Source: Verrucomicrobiales bacterium (lineage in GTDB: Bacteria > Verrucomicrobiota > Verrucomicrobiia > Methylacidiphilales > JAAUTS01). From it: DNA of 64,000 nt. Positions 36,281-45,380 of the stretch are shown in pieces (positions within the stretch are counted from its first letter, which is position 1; every line of letters begins with the position of its first letter). The stretch lies in assembly GCA_031256975.1 (NCBI GenBank), contig JAIRPN010000013.1, positions 434,001-498,000 on the forward strand. The letters run 5' to 3'. The position numbers and the translations under genes were made by a program. Under the pieces are notes generated by a model. That model ran no database searches, had not been told where the DNA came from, and saw only the letters and a list, made by a program, of their open reading frames with translations.

Positions 36281-38098
36281 ATGAATTGGGTTGTCCTGCT
36301 TGCTCCGCTGATTTCCGCTGTTTTGATCACGCTGGTTCTGCATCCGATGAAAAAATTGTCGGTGCTGGTGTCCATCCTCGCCTGTGCGGTGTCGTTTCTG
36401 GCTTCGCTGTGTCTGTTCTACAATAATGGCGCCATGCATTTGTCGTCCATCGACTGGCTGGATTTGCCCGGCCTGAAGGTGCAGATCGGCGGCATGGCGG
36501 ACCATCTGGCCTGCCTGATGCTGCTCGTGGTTAGCGGCGTCGGTTTGTGCATCCATATTTTCGCCTACGGGTACATGAAGGAAGATCCGGGTTTGTCGCG
36601 GTTCTTCGCCAAGCTGAGTCTGTTCATGTTCTCCATGCTCGGCATCGTGCTGGCGAACAATCTGGTGATGATGTTCATTTTCTGGGAACTGGTCGGTTTG
36701 AGTTCCTACCTGTTGATCGGTTTCTGGTTCCAGCGCCCGAGCGCGGCGGAGGCGGCCAAGAAAGCGTTCATCGTCAATCGTCTCGGCGATTTCGGTTTTC
36801 TGCTGGGTATTCTCGGCGTATGGCTGGCTTGGGGTACGGTGGATTTCAAAGAACTCTCACAGCAGGTGGCGAGCGGGCATTTGCCCGCACTGCTGGCGAA
36901 TAATCCATTCGCGGTGACGCTAATCGGCATCGGTTTGTTCATGGGCTGCGTTGGCAAATCGGCGCAATTCCCGCTGCATGTCTGGCTGCCGGACGCGATG
37001 GAAGGCCCGACCCCGGTGTCGGCATTGATCCACGCGGCGACGATGGTGGCGGCGGGTGTGTACATGTTGTGCCGCGTGTTTTTTATTCTCGAGCTCAGTC
37101 ATCAGGTATTGCAGGTGATTGCCTCGCTCGGGGCGCTAACGGCGATCTTCGCGGCGCTAATCGCGACACAGCAGAACGATATCAAGCGCATCCTGGCTTA
37201 TTCGACTTTGTCGCAGCTCGGTTACATGGTGATGGCGGTCGGTCTGGGCGCGACGCAGGCGGCGATGTTCCACCTGAGCACGCACGCGTTTTTCAAGGCG
37301 CTGTTGTTCCTCGGTGCGGGTTCGGTGATCCACTCGCTGCATCATGAGCAGGATATTTGGAAAATGGGCGGTCTGTGGAAGAAAATGCCGGTGACGGCCT
37401 GGACTTTCCTGATCGGTACCTTGGCACTGACCGGCTGTCCGCTGCTGTCCGGATTCTTCAGCAAGGACGCGATTCTATTGGCGGCGTTCCAGCATAACAA
37501 GCTGGTGTTTAGTGTTGGTATTATCACGGCGGGCTTGACCGCTTATTACATGTTCCGCTTGTTCGCGGTGGCTTTTCTCGGCAAGCCGCGTTCGCATGCG
37601 GTGGATCACGCGCATGAGTCGCCGTTGGTCATGACGGCTCCGTTGACGATTCTCGCGGCATTGTCGGTGTTTGGTGCGCTGTTCGGGCAGGAAGAATATT
37701 TGGGCTTGGAACACGCTAACCACGGGGGCGGCTGGATCGTGATGGGCCTGTCGGTTTGCATGTTTGTTCTCGGCATTAGCGGCGGTTTGTTGTTGTACCT
37801 GAAGTCGCGCGAGGAGCCGATTCACATCAGCCTGTTCGCGAACAAGTTTTACAGCGACGAATTGTACGAGGCGATTTTTGTCAACGGCCAGCAATTGCTG
37901 GCGCGATTGCTCGACTGGGTGGACCGCTGGATTGTCGGCGGTTTCCTGGTGCGTGGATCGGCAGTGCTGAGTACGATTACGGGCGAAGTGCTGCGGTTGC
38001 TGCAGGGCGGGAATTTGTCGGCCTACGTGATGGTATTCATCGTTGGCGTGGTGTTTTTGTGTTATTGGGTTCTGGTTTATTTGAAACCTCTTTTCTAG
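36281..38098 (+). CDS. nuoL: NADH-quinone oxidoreductase subunit L
   Basis: 605 residues, an antiporter-like proton-pumping subunit with about 16 membrane helices. Family landmarks include MFIFWELVGLSSYLLIGFW (conserved Glu of helix 5), KSAQFPLHVWLPDAMEGPTP with its Lys, and QQNDIKRILAYSTLSQLGYM. The C-terminal part has the long lateral helix region (ISLFANKFYSDELYEAIF). It sits one base before nuoM. The gene carries six motif copies, often at Thr-Leu or Ala-Leu codon pairs. Confidence 0.97.
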   Translation: MNWVVLLAPLISAVLITLVLHPMKKLSVLVSILACAVSFLASLCLFYNNGAMHLSSIDWLDLPGLKVQIGGMADHLACLMLLVVSGVGLCIHIFAYGYMKEDPGLSRFFAKLSLFMFSMLGIVLANNLVMMFIFWELVGLSSYLLIGFWFQRPSAAEAAKKAFIVNRLGDFGFLLGILGVWLAWGTVDFKELSQQVASGHLPALLANNPFAVTLIGIGLFMGCVGKSAQFPLHVWLPDAMEGPTPVSALIHAATMVAAGVYMLCRVFFILELSHQVLQVIASLGALTAIFAALIATQQNDIKRILAYSTLSQLGYMVMAVGLGATQAAMFHLSTHAFFKALLFLGAGSVIHSLHHEQDIWKMGGLWKKMPVTAWTFLIGTLALTGCPLLSGFFSKDAILLAAFQHNKLVFSVGIITAGLTAYYMFRLFAVAFLGKPRSHAVDHAHESPLVMTAPLTILAALSVFGALFGQEEYLGLEHANHGGGWIVMGLSVCMFVLGISGGLLLYLKSREEPIHISLFANKFYSDELYEAIFVNGQQLLARLLDWVDRWIVGGFLVRGSAVLSTITGEVLRLLQGGNLSAYVMVFIVGVVFLCYWVLVYLKPLF

Positions 38099-38099
38099 T

Positions 38100-39569
38100 A
38101 TGAGCGAGTTGTTAATTGTCATTTTGATCGCGCCGGTGCTGGCGTGCCTGGGAATCGCCGCCGGATTGCCAGCGAAAAAGACGGCGCTAATGACGGTGCT
38201 GTTCAATCTGGTCGCGTCCCTGTTGCTGGCGTTCAAGTTCCAGATTGGCTCGGCGGGTTACCAGTTTGTCAGTTCCATTCCGGCGATGAGCCTGGGCAAT
38301 TATTTCAACACCAATCTGAAATTCGGTGTTGATGGTTTGTCGTTGTTGCTGTTGCTGCTGACGACGGTCGTTAGTGCCGCTGCAGTGGCGGTGGTGCCGA
38401 ACGATATCAAGCGTCCGCGCGAATTTTTCATCCTATTGTTGCTGGTGGTTAGCGGCGCGCTCGGGGCGTTTTTGTCGATAGACCTGTTTTTCCTGTATAT
38501 CTTCCACGAAATCGCCCTGATCCCGACTTTCATCCTGGTCGGGGTGTGGGGCAACCAAGACCGCAAGTTTGCGGCGATCCAGATGACGATTTACCTGACT
38601 CTTGGCAGCATGGTGCTGCTGGCGGGTTTGCTTGGTTTTTATTTCGCGATGCCGGAGAATGTGCGGAGCTTCGATCTTGAGGAAATCCGCGTGGCGTTGA
38701 CGGCTTCGCCATTGGCGGCCTCGGTGCAGGGCTGGATCTACTTGTTGCTGCTCGGCGGTTTCGGCATCCTTGCTTCGCTGTGCCCATTCCACACATGGGC
38801 TCCGGCTGGCGATGCGGCGGCTCCCGCGCCGGTGGCGATGCTGCACGCAGGTGTATTGAAGAAGGTGGGTATTTATGGGTTGCTGCGGCTAGCGGTGCCC
38901 TTCCTGCATGCAGGCGTGCATCAGTATGTCGATTTGTTCCTGATCCTGATTCTGCTCAACGTGATTTACATCGGCGTGGTGACGATCTGGCAGAAGGAAC
39001 TCGGTTTCATGCTCGGTTATTCCAGCGTGATGCACATGGGCATGCTGTTCCTCGGTATTGCCTCAATGAGCGTACTCGGGTTGACCGGCACGGTGATTTT
39101 GATGTTGGCGCACGGTTTTGATATTGCGCTGTTGTTTGCTTTAAATGGTGAGATTCGCCGTCGCGCCGGTTCGACACATTTTGCCGATCTGGGCGGCTTG
39201 GCGCAACGGATGCCGAAACTGGCCTTTTTATTTGTAATTGGCGGCCTGGCTTCGCTCGGCATGCCGGGACTGGCCAACTTCGCTGGTGAAATCCATGTGT
39301 TCTTCGCCGCGTGGAAGGCATTCCCGTGGTGGGTGACGGTATTGGCGGTGTGGGGAATTGTCATCAGCGCCATCTATATTTTGCGTGCAGTACGGAATAT
39401 TTTCTTCGGCGATGTGCCGTCGACTCTGCCGCAGTCTGAGGATTTGGTGAAATGGTCCCAACGCTGGCCTTTTGTCATGCTGGCGCTGGCATTGATCGTG
39501 ATCGGGTTCTATCCGCGGATTCTGACTGTTTTTGTTCAACCGGTAGTAAATAGCTTATTAGGATTATGA
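38100..39569 (+). CDS. nuoM: NADH-quinone oxidoreductase subunit M
   Basis: 489 residues, about 14 membrane helices. Diagnostic blocks are FFLYIFHEIALIPTFILVG (helix 5 Glu), PFHTWAPAGDAAAPAPVAML and the later LGFMLGYSSVMHMGMLFLG. Part of the distal proton-pumping arm of complex I. Its stop overlaps the nuoN start (ATGA), so translation is coupled. Confidence 0.96.
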   Translation: MSELLIVILIAPVLACLGIAAGLPAKKTALMTVLFNLVASLLLAFKFQIGSAGYQFVSSIPAMSLGNYFNTNLKFGVDGLSLLLLLLTTVVSAAAVAVVPNDIKRPREFFILLLLVVSGALGAFLSIDLFFLYIFHEIALIPTFILVGVWGNQDRKFAAIQMTIYLTLGSMVLLAGLLGFYFAMPENVRSFDLEEIRVALTASPLAASVQGWIYLLLLGGFGILASLCPFHTWAPAGDAAAPAPVAMLHAGVLKKVGIYGLLRLAVPFLHAGVHQYVDLFLILILLNVIYIGVVTIWQKELGFMLGYSSVMHMGMLFLGIASMSVLGLTGTVILMLAHGFDIALLFALNGEIRRRAGSTHFADLGGLAQRMPKLAFLFVIGGLASLGMPGLANFAGEIHVFFAAWKAFPWWVTVLAVWGIVISAIYILRAVRNIFFGDVPSTLPQSEDLVKWSQRWPFVMLALALIVIGFYPRILTVFVQPVVNSLLGL

Positions 39570-41008
39570 AGCAATTTTTGTTAATGCCTGAATTTCAGTT
39601 GTTGGTGTGGGCGCTCGTACTGTTCGTGTTCGATGCGTACCGTCCGCAGACCAAACCCCGCACCCTGGCTTGGCTGGGAATCCTTGGCGCTGCTCTGGTA
39701 TTGGGAGCGACCTTTGTCGAACCGCTAACGATGGGGGTAGGGCAGTATTTTCACGGATTATATTCGGTCGACGGCCTGTCGATTTTCTTCAAACAATTTT
39801 TCCTAGTGACGCTAATCGTGGTGTTGTGGATGTCGGCGGAATTTGTCGAGGTGCTGCCATTGGCGCGCAATGAATTCCTGTTGTTGCCGATGTTGACGAC
39901 GGTTGGCATGTTGCTGCTGGCGTCCGCGGTGGATTTTACCACCATGTTTGTGGCGCTGGAACTGGTGACCATTTCGTTTTACGTGCTGGTGGCTTATCAG
40001 CGAAACAGGAGCGCCTCCCTGGAGGCCGGGGTCAAATATTTGATTATTGGCGCCCTGTCGACCGGTTTTTTGGTTTATGGCATCGCGTTCCTTTATGGCA
40101 ATGCCGGTAGCACGTCATTCGCAACAATTCTTGAAACATTAAGTACCAACCCGCTGAATCTTTCCATTTTGTTTGCCATGGCATTGATTTTGGTGGGCTT
40201 GTGTTTCAAAATTTCCGCTGTGCCGTTTCATATTTGGGCTCCCGACGTCTACCAAGGAGCCCCCACACCAGTGACGGCATTTCTGGCGGTTGGCAGCAAA
40301 GCGGCGGGTTTTGTGGTGTTGCTGCGGCTGGTGTTTTTCAGTTGCTTTGGCAATCCGGTTGTCGCCCCATATGTGTCGTCGCTATTGGCAGTGCTGGCCG
40401 GAGTGACGGTGATTTTGGGAACCTTTGCCGCGTTGCCGCAACGCAACCTGAAACGTTTGCTGGGATATTCCAGCATTGGACATGCCGGGTTTATCTTGAT
40501 GGCGTTAAGTTGCCTGTCGCCACGCGGCGTCAATGCGGTGTTGATATATCTGATTTCCTACCTGCTGGCCGGATTGCTGGCGTTTTTCCTGATCACGGTG
40601 GTGTCCAAGCAGGTGGAGGGTGAGGAGTTGGTTAATTTTTCCGGGTTGTCGAAGCGCTCGCCGCTGGCGGCCTTCGGGTTGACCGTGGCGTTTGTCTCAA
40701 TGGCGGGGATCCCGCCCTTGCTTGGTTTTGCGGGCAAGCTCGGGGTCCTGGCCGCGGCTTGGGAAGCGCAGCGCTATGTGTTGGTCGGAATCGGCGTGAT
40801 TGCCGCCGCAGTTGGGCTATACTATTACCTGAGCATTGTACGCTATATGTATTGGAACGAAGCTGCCGACGGTACGGCAGCGGTGAAATTGTCCTGCAGT
40901 GCGAAATGGTTGGTCTGGCTGTTGGTCGCCGGGGTAATTGTATTTGGTATTTACCAGATGCCGATTGCCACGGTGGTGGATCAGGTTTTGCTGGGCCGTA
41001 ATTGGTGA
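39566..41008 (+). CDS. nuoN: NADH-quinone oxidoreductase subunit N
   Basis: 480 residues, about 14 membrane helices. The helix 5 acidic residue lies in TTMFVALELVTISFYVLVAY, followed by LEAGVKYLIIGALSTGFLVYG, KISAVPFHIWAPDVYQGAPT and NLKRLLGYSSIGHAGFIL, all typical of NuoN. It is the last complex I gene; a gene for an EpsI-like protein starts ten bases later and could share the transcript. Confidence 0.96.
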   Translation: MKQFLLMPEFQLLVWALVLFVFDAYRPQTKPRTLAWLGILGAALVLGATFVEPLTMGVGQYFHGLYSVDGLSIFFKQFFLVTLIVVLWMSAEFVEVLPLARNEFLLLPMLTTVGMLLLASAVDFTTMFVALELVTISFYVLVAYQRNRSASLEAGVKYLIIGALSTGFLVYGIAFLYGNAGSTSFATILETLSTNPLNLSILFAMALILVGLCFKISAVPFHIWAPDVYQGAPTPVTAFLAVGSKAAGFVVLLRLVFFSCFGNPVVAPYVSSLLAVLAGVTVILGTFAALPQRNLKRLLGYSSIGHAGFILMALSCLSPRGVNAVLIYLISYLLAGLLAFFLITVVSKQVEGEELVNFSGLSKRSPLAAFGLTVAFVSMAGIPPLLGFAGKLGVLAAAWEAQRYVLVGIGVIAAAVGLYYYLSIVRYMYWNEAADGTAAVKLSCSAKWLVWLLVAGVIVFGIYQMPIATVVDQVLLGRNW

Positions 41009-41018
41009 ATTTTTACTT

Positions 41019-41765
41019 ATGAATGCTGAGGCAGTAAAGGAACAGAAGGGCGCTGCTTTGGTTGCCAACTGGAAATGGGCGGGGCCAATCCTGTTTTTCG
41101 CCGTTGTTTTGCTACTCTGCTGGCTGTCTCCCGATCCCAATACTTCTCCGGTTCCGGGTGTCAGGATGGCATTGCCGGATAAAGTAGGAGACATGACGGG
41201 GGGAGAACTCCAAGGAATGTCCGATCCTGAGAAGGCGATTTTACCCCCTGACACCGAGATTGTCCGTCGCATTTACGGTAACCCGCAGGGAGACGTATTA
41301 GTGAGCACCATTGTATTGGCAGGCGGGGCTAAAAACAGTATTCATCGTCCTGAAGTTTGTTTACCCGCCCAAGGCTGGCAAATTGACAGTGAAGAAGTGG
41401 TGCCGGTTACTCTGGCCAATGGGCATCAGCTTAACGTGATGAAAGTGGCGATTCACCGTGGCAGCGAGCAGGCTTATGGCAAGCCGGTGAACCGTCAGGC
41501 TTATTATTTATATTGGTTTGTGGGCAAGGGCATTGCCACGCCAAGTCACTGGACCCGGGTATTTTTGGGCAGCTGGGATCGGGTTTTTCACAATGTCAAT
41601 CATCGCTGGGCTTATGTCAGTATTTTTATGCCGATTGCAGAGGACCGGTTGTATTCCCCGCGCAATGCGGAACAAACCTTGCAATTGATGAAGGACTTTA
41701 TCGCCAAATCGGCTCCGGATTACATGTTGTCGGAAATGCCGGCCCAAGGCACAACAAACCGTTAA
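41019..41765 (+). CDS. EpsI-like exosortase-associated protein
   Basis: 248 residues from the ATG coding for MNAEAVKEQ. One membrane segment (WAGPILFFAVVLLLCWLSP) is followed by a domain like EpsI/DUF3485, with RIYGNPQGDVLVSTIVLAGG, IHRPEVCLPAQGWQI and YWFVGKG. EpsI domains accompany or are fused to exosortases, which sort PEP-CTERM proteins and are linked to exopolysaccharide export. The exosortase membrane protein itself is not visible nearby. Two PEP-CTERM proteins are encoded 12-16 kb away. It probably shares a transcript with nuoN. Confidence 0.82.
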   Translation: MNAEAVKEQKGAALVANWKWAGPILFFAVVLLLCWLSPDPNTSPVPGVRMALPDKVGDMTGGELQGMSDPEKAILPPDTEIVRRIYGNPQGDVLVSTIVLAGGAKNSIHRPEVCLPAQGWQIDSEEVVPVTLANGHQLNVMKVAIHRGSEQAYGKPVNRQAYYLYWFVGKGIATPSHWTRVFLGSWDRVFHNVNHRWAYVSIFMPIAEDRLYSPRNAEQTLQLMKDFIAKSAPDYMLSEMPAQGTTNR

Positions 41766-41815
41766 TAACCGAATTTCCCTGTTGCGTCCTGGGCGGGGAG
41801 GGTTAAGTTAGAGCC

Positions 41816-42166
41816 ATGAGACTGAAATCACTCCTGCCTGCCCTGGCACTTTTGGTCACACTGGCCGCCTGTGCTTCCTTTACCGACAAAACCAATGAAC
41901 TGACCATTGGCATGAGCGCCGACCAGGTCAAATCCGTGCTTGGTGATGAATACACCAAAAAGATGTCGCAACTCAGCTCCGATGGCAAACCGATCGAGTT
42001 GTGGGAATACGTTGATCAAAAAAGCAATGAAAAGTACTGGCTGTATTTCAAGGATTCTCGTCTTGCCAAGTGGGGAACTCCGCAGGCCTTGCAAGAGTCG
42101 GAAGATCTCTATCTGCCTGGAGAACGTGGCGATGCCGGAGCGGCCAAACCTGTACCTGCAAATTAA
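41816..42166 (+). CDS. Small lipoprotein, BamE/SmpA-like fold
   Basis: 116 residues. The signal MRLKSLLPALALLVTLAACASF gives a lipidated Cys19. The mature part has the pattern LTIGMSADQVKSVLGDEYTK, then ELWEYVDQ and KYWLYFKDSRLAKWG, as in the SmpA/BamE-like two-helix plus sheet fold. Whether it serves in outer-membrane protein assembly is uncertain, because the fold is shared by many lipoproteins. A strong terminator follows it. Confidence 0.75.
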   Translation: MRLKSLLPALALLVTLAACASFTDKTNELTIGMSADQVKSVLGDEYTKKMSQLSSDGKPIELWEYVDQKSNEKYWLYFKDSRLAKWGTPQALQESEDLYLPGERGDAGAAKPVPAN

Positions 42167-42190
42167 GACAGGTTAAAAATTCATTAATGA

Positions 42191-42220
42191 AAAAGCCAAG
42201 GTTTGTGCCTTGGCTTTTTT
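42191..42220 (+). terminator. Rho-independent terminator
   Basis: An 11-bp perfect stem (AAAAGCCAAGG and complement), a 6-base loop and six T's. It ends the lipoprotein transcript. The A-run on the other side lets it serve the convergent small lipoprotein gene as well. Confidence 0.9.
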
Positions 42221-42243
42221 GTCATCGTGGCTGTTTGATGGAA

Positions 42244-42453
42244 TTACTGGTTGGTGCTGTCCTCGATGCGCTTGGTCACGGTGGGCTTGTTGGGATTGCT
42301 TGACCAGATTGGCGTATCAACACCAGCCTCGGCGTTCGGATTGTTTTCCCGATAGGAACCTGTACTCCGGCTTGGGTCCGAGGTGTTGGAGGGACTCGGG
42401 GAACAGCCGACCAAGAGTGAGGCTAACAATAAACTTAACGCGGTCTTTTGCAT
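42244..42453 (-). CDS. Small lipoprotein, 69 aa
   Basis: The N-terminus MQKTALSLLLASLLVGC is a typical lipoprotein signal with Cys17. The remaining 50 residues are rich in Ser, Pro, Asn and Thr and look unstructured. No family recognised. It lies downstream of nadC on the same strand (33 bases), and is convergent with the BamE-like lipoprotein gene. Confidence 0.6.
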   Translation of the reverse strand: MQKTALSLLLASLLVGCSPSPSNTSDPSRSTGSYRENNPNAEAGVDTPIWSSNPNKPTVTKRIEDSTNQ

Positions 42454-42486
42454 GGCAGAGCTTATAGCACGGGCGCCAATGGCGAG

Positions 42487-43341
42487 CTAGGACAAAAATT
42501 CCAGTGAAAAATCCAGCGCGCGGACACTGTGGGTCAAGCCGCCGACCGAGATGTAATCAACCCCGGTTTGGGCGACACTTTTTACTCGGTCGAGAGTCAT
42601 GTTGCCGGAGGCCTCAAGCTTGGCGCGGCCATCGGCGATTTTCACCGCCTCGGCCATTTGCTCATTGCTCATGTTGTCGAGCAGGATTTGATCGACGCCA
42701 AGACCGGCGATGATTTTGACCTGTTCCAAGGTATCCGCCTCGAAGATAAGTTTGGCATTGGCGTCGAGGGACCGCATTTTTTCGACCGCCGTCTTCATGT
42801 CGCCGGAGTTCGCCATCAGCGTGATATGGTTATCCTTGGGCATGAAGGTGTCATAGAGGCCGAAACGGTGATTGGTGCCGCCGCCGCAACGGACCGCATA
42901 TTTTGCCAGTTGGCGCAGACCGGGAGTGGTTTTGCGGGTGTCGAGGATCTGGCATTTGGTTCCGGCTACCGCGTCGACAAACTTGCGGGTCTGGGTGGCG
43001 ATGCCGGAAAGATATTGCAGGAAGTTCAGGGCGACACGTTCGCCAGTGAGGATGGATGCGGCTGATCCCTGCAATTCCAGCACGGTCTGGTCGGTTTGTA
43101 ATTTATCGCCGTCCCTGGCAGCCGGTTTTGCGCCAATGGCGGGATTGAGCTGGCCGAAGGTTTCAACGGTGAGCGGAAGACCGGAGAGAATGCCTTCCTC
43201 CTTGACGAAAATACGGGCGCTAACGGTGATGTTGGCGGGGACCAGGGCCGAGGTCGTGATGTCGAGCGGGCCGACATCTTCGCCGATGGCGCGGGCGACG
43301 GCTTCACGGATGATGGCGTGTTCAGGCGGGGTGATAATCAT
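42487..43341 (-). CDS. nadC: Nicotinate-nucleotide pyrophosphorylase (carboxylating)
   Basis: 284 residues. Family blocks are EDVGPLDITTSAL, GERVALNFLQYLSGIAT, DTRKTTPGLR, AVRCGGGTNHRFGLYD and the late EASGNMTLDRVKSVAQTGVDYISVG. It converts quinolinate and PRPP to nicotinate mononucleotide in NAD synthesis. nadA and nadB are not nearby; nadK lies 35 kb away. A repeat-rich gap lies upstream. Confidence 0.97.
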   Translation of the reverse strand: MIITPPEHAIIREAVARAIGEDVGPLDITTSALVPANITVSARIFVKEEGILSGLPLTVETFGQLNPAIGAKPAARDGDKLQTDQTVLELQGSAASILTGERVALNFLQYLSGIATQTRKFVDAVAGTKCQILDTRKTTPGLRQLAKYAVRCGGGTNHRFGLYDTFMPKDNHITLMANSGDMKTAVEKMRSLDANAKLIFEADTLEQVKIIAGLGVDQILLDNMSNEQMAEAVKIADGRAKLEASGNMTLDRVKSVAQTGVDYISVGGLTHSVRALDFSLEFLS

Positions 43342-43349
43342 GGTTTATT

Positions 43350-43540
43350 TTAACCACGGAACAAATTTCGCGCCAAGACACAAAGCTGCCGAGAAACACA
43401 GGATTTCGCGCAGAGCGCAGGGGAACGGTCGTTTTTTTGGGGGATGGTAAATCGAACGTCCAGTCATTTGCACAAAAACTCCGCATCTTTACAGCTCCGT
43501 GCGAAGCAAGGCATCTTTGTGTTTCTTGGCGCGAGAAAAA
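43350..43540. repeat. Long imperfect inverted repeat between nadC and sua5
   Basis: It opens with TTTAACCACGGAAC. Arms TCGCGCCAAGACACAAAG (43368-43385) and its complement with a two-base insertion (43515-43534) enclose further CGCAGAG-type blocks and GCTCCGTGCG. It fills almost the whole gap between two divergent genes. The TTTAACCACGGA header recurs near 49209 and 55179. Confidence 0.75.
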
Positions 43541-43578
43541 GTGTTTTCTGTTTCAGTTGGCGAGGCTAAAAAGGGCGG

Positions 43579-44538
43579 GTGATTGTTGAGGCAAATCAGG
43601 AAGGCATTGCGCGTGCCGCAAAGTTGTTGCGGGAAGGGCAATGCGTTGGCATGCCGACCGAGACGGTGTACGGGCTGGCGGCGGACGGTTTGAACCCAGA
43701 GGCATTGGCGCGTATTTTCGCCATCAAGCAGCGGCCGTTTTTTGACCCGCTGATTTTGCATATGGCGGAGAATTTTGAGCTGGAACGATTGGTAATACGG
43801 ATTTCACCGACGGCTCGCACGCTAATGGCGAACTTTTGGCCGGGACCGCTGACCTTATTGTTTCCGAAACGTGAACTGGTGCCGGATTTGGCGACTTCGG
43901 GATTGCCGACGGTGGCGATTCGCTGTCCGGCGCATCCTGTGGCGCAGGCGTTATTGCAGGAATTTGGTTCGCCATTGGCGGCTCCCAGCGCGAATAAATT
44001 TGGCCGCATCAGCCCGACTTCGGCGCAAGCGGTGAAGGAGGAATTGGGGGACGAAATTTCATTGGTGCTGGATGGCGGGCCGTGCCGGATCGGGGTGGAA
44101 TCGACGATTTTGGATGTAACGAGTGACAAGGTGTTCCTGTTGCGTTCCGGTGGTGTGCCGTTGGAATTGTTGGAGGAAAAAATCGGGCCGATTGAGCTGT
44201 CCGGTGAAGACGCTATCAAGGCTCCGGGAATGTTGAAAAGCCATTACGCACCGCGCACGCCCTTGCTGCGCTTGCAAGAACCCTGGCCGCGCGACCAGGA
44301 ACTGCCGTCAGATACGGCGTTGCTGGCTTGGTCGAACTTCCCTGTTAGCGTTGAACGCGTGCGGGTACTGGCCCCCGATGGCGATGAAGTCGCGGCGGCG
44401 GCGAAATTGTTCCAATATCTGCGTGAACTGGATTCGCTCGGTGTGGAGAAAATTCTGAGCGAACCGGTGCCGATGAAAGGCTTGGGGCGGGCGATTAACG
44501 ACCGTCTGGAACGAGCCTCGGTCGGGACGACGGTTTAA
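43579..44538 (+). CDS. sua5: L-threonylcarbamoyladenylate synthase, long form
   Basis: 319 residues from a GTG start. The YrdC domain (about 1-190) shows MPTETVYGLAADGLNP, IKQRPFFDPLILHM, TLLFPKR and the SAN loop AAPSANKFGRISPT. A C-terminal Sua5 domain follows the linker APGMLKSHYAPRTPL. It makes threonylcarbamoyl-AMP for t6A modification of tRNAs. The stop overlaps the end of convergent thrB. Three motif copies lie inside or just beyond it. Confidence 0.94.
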   Translation: MIVEANQEGIARAAKLLREGQCVGMPTETVYGLAADGLNPEALARIFAIKQRPFFDPLILHMAENFELERLVIRISPTARTLMANFWPGPLTLLFPKRELVPDLATSGLPTVAIRCPAHPVAQALLQEFGSPLAAPSANKFGRISPTSAQAVKEELGDEISLVLDGGPCRIGVESTILDVTSDKVFLLRSGGVPLELLEEKIGPIELSGEDAIKAPGMLKSHYAPRTPLLRLQEPWPRDQELPSDTALLAWSNFPVSVERVRVLAPDGDEVAAAAKLFQYLRELDSLGVEKILSEPVPMKGLGRAINDRLERASVGTTV

Positions 44539-45380
44539 AGCACCTGCAGGCCTGTGTTGTCAGCCTGCAAGACCAGGCTTTGCACTTGATGAACTCCTGC
44601 CTTTTTCAAGCCTTGCATCATGGCTTCCGCCACTTGTTGTGAATGTTCGAGCGTGATGGCCATTAGCGTTGAGCCGGAACCGCTGATGAAGGCGCCGAGT
44701 GCTCCCGCTTGTTCCGCACCGCTAATGGCGGCTTCACAACCGGGAATTAACTTGGAACGGTAAGGCTGGTGCAGGTGATCGACAAAGACTCCCTTGAGCA
44801 ACTCGTACTTCTTCGCCGTGAAGGCGCTAACGATGAGGCCGCTGTTCTGGATATTTTCCACCGCTTGCGAGAGGGAAATTTGCGACGGCAGAACTTTGCG
44901 GGCTTCCTTGGTTTCGACTTCAAAATCAGGAATTACGGTGACGAATTGCAACTCCGGATCGACCGAAACGGTGTTGAAGGAATGTTTACCACTAACGGCG
45001 AAACCACCGTAGCAGGCAGGCACAGCATTGTCCGGATGGCCTTCCAAGGCAACCACCAGATCGAGTAGCTCGCGCTGGCTAAGCGGCGATTGATAATGAG
45101 CATTCAAAGCCGCGATGAGGCCGAGGCGGACAGTGACGCTGCTGCCAAGCCCCCGGGAACGAGGCACATCGCCGCTAATGGCAATGGAAAAGGTTTCTGG
45201 TTTGATTACTGCCTTGTTGAAAAAACTTTGCGCCGCTTCGGCAATGAAAGGATCAGGCCAAGCTTGGGATCCAGCAGTTAGCGTCACGGTATTGTAAAGT
45301 TGTACGGCAATGCCAAGGGCGTCGAAGCCGGGGCCGATGTTGGCGGTGGTGGCGGGTACGCGGACGGAGACGGGTTTCAT
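44535..45380 (-). CDS. thrB: Homoserine kinase
   Basis: 281 residues, GHMP kinase fold. The N-terminal VRVPATTANIGPGFDALGIA and the ATP-binding loop PRSRGLGSSVTVRLGLIAA are diagnostic, and GAFISGSGSTLMAI forms the third conserved block. It phosphorylates homoserine for threonine synthesis. It is translationally coupled (ATGA overlap) to the upstream DUF6941-like gene. Seven motif copies lie in under 900 bases. Confidence 0.95.
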   Translation of the reverse strand: MKPVSVRVPATTANIGPGFDALGIAVQLYNTVTLTAGSQAWPDPFIAEAAQSFFNKAVIKPETFSIAISGDVPRSRGLGSSVTVRLGLIAALNAHYQSPLSQRELLDLVVALEGHPDNAVPACYGGFAVSGKHSFNTVSVDPELQFVTVIPDFEVETKEARKVLPSQISLSQAVENIQNSGLIVSAFTAKKYELLKGVFVDHLHQPYRSKLIPGCEAAISGAEQAGALGAFISGSGSTLMAITLEHSQQVAEAMMQGLKKAGVHQVQSLVLQADNTGLQVL

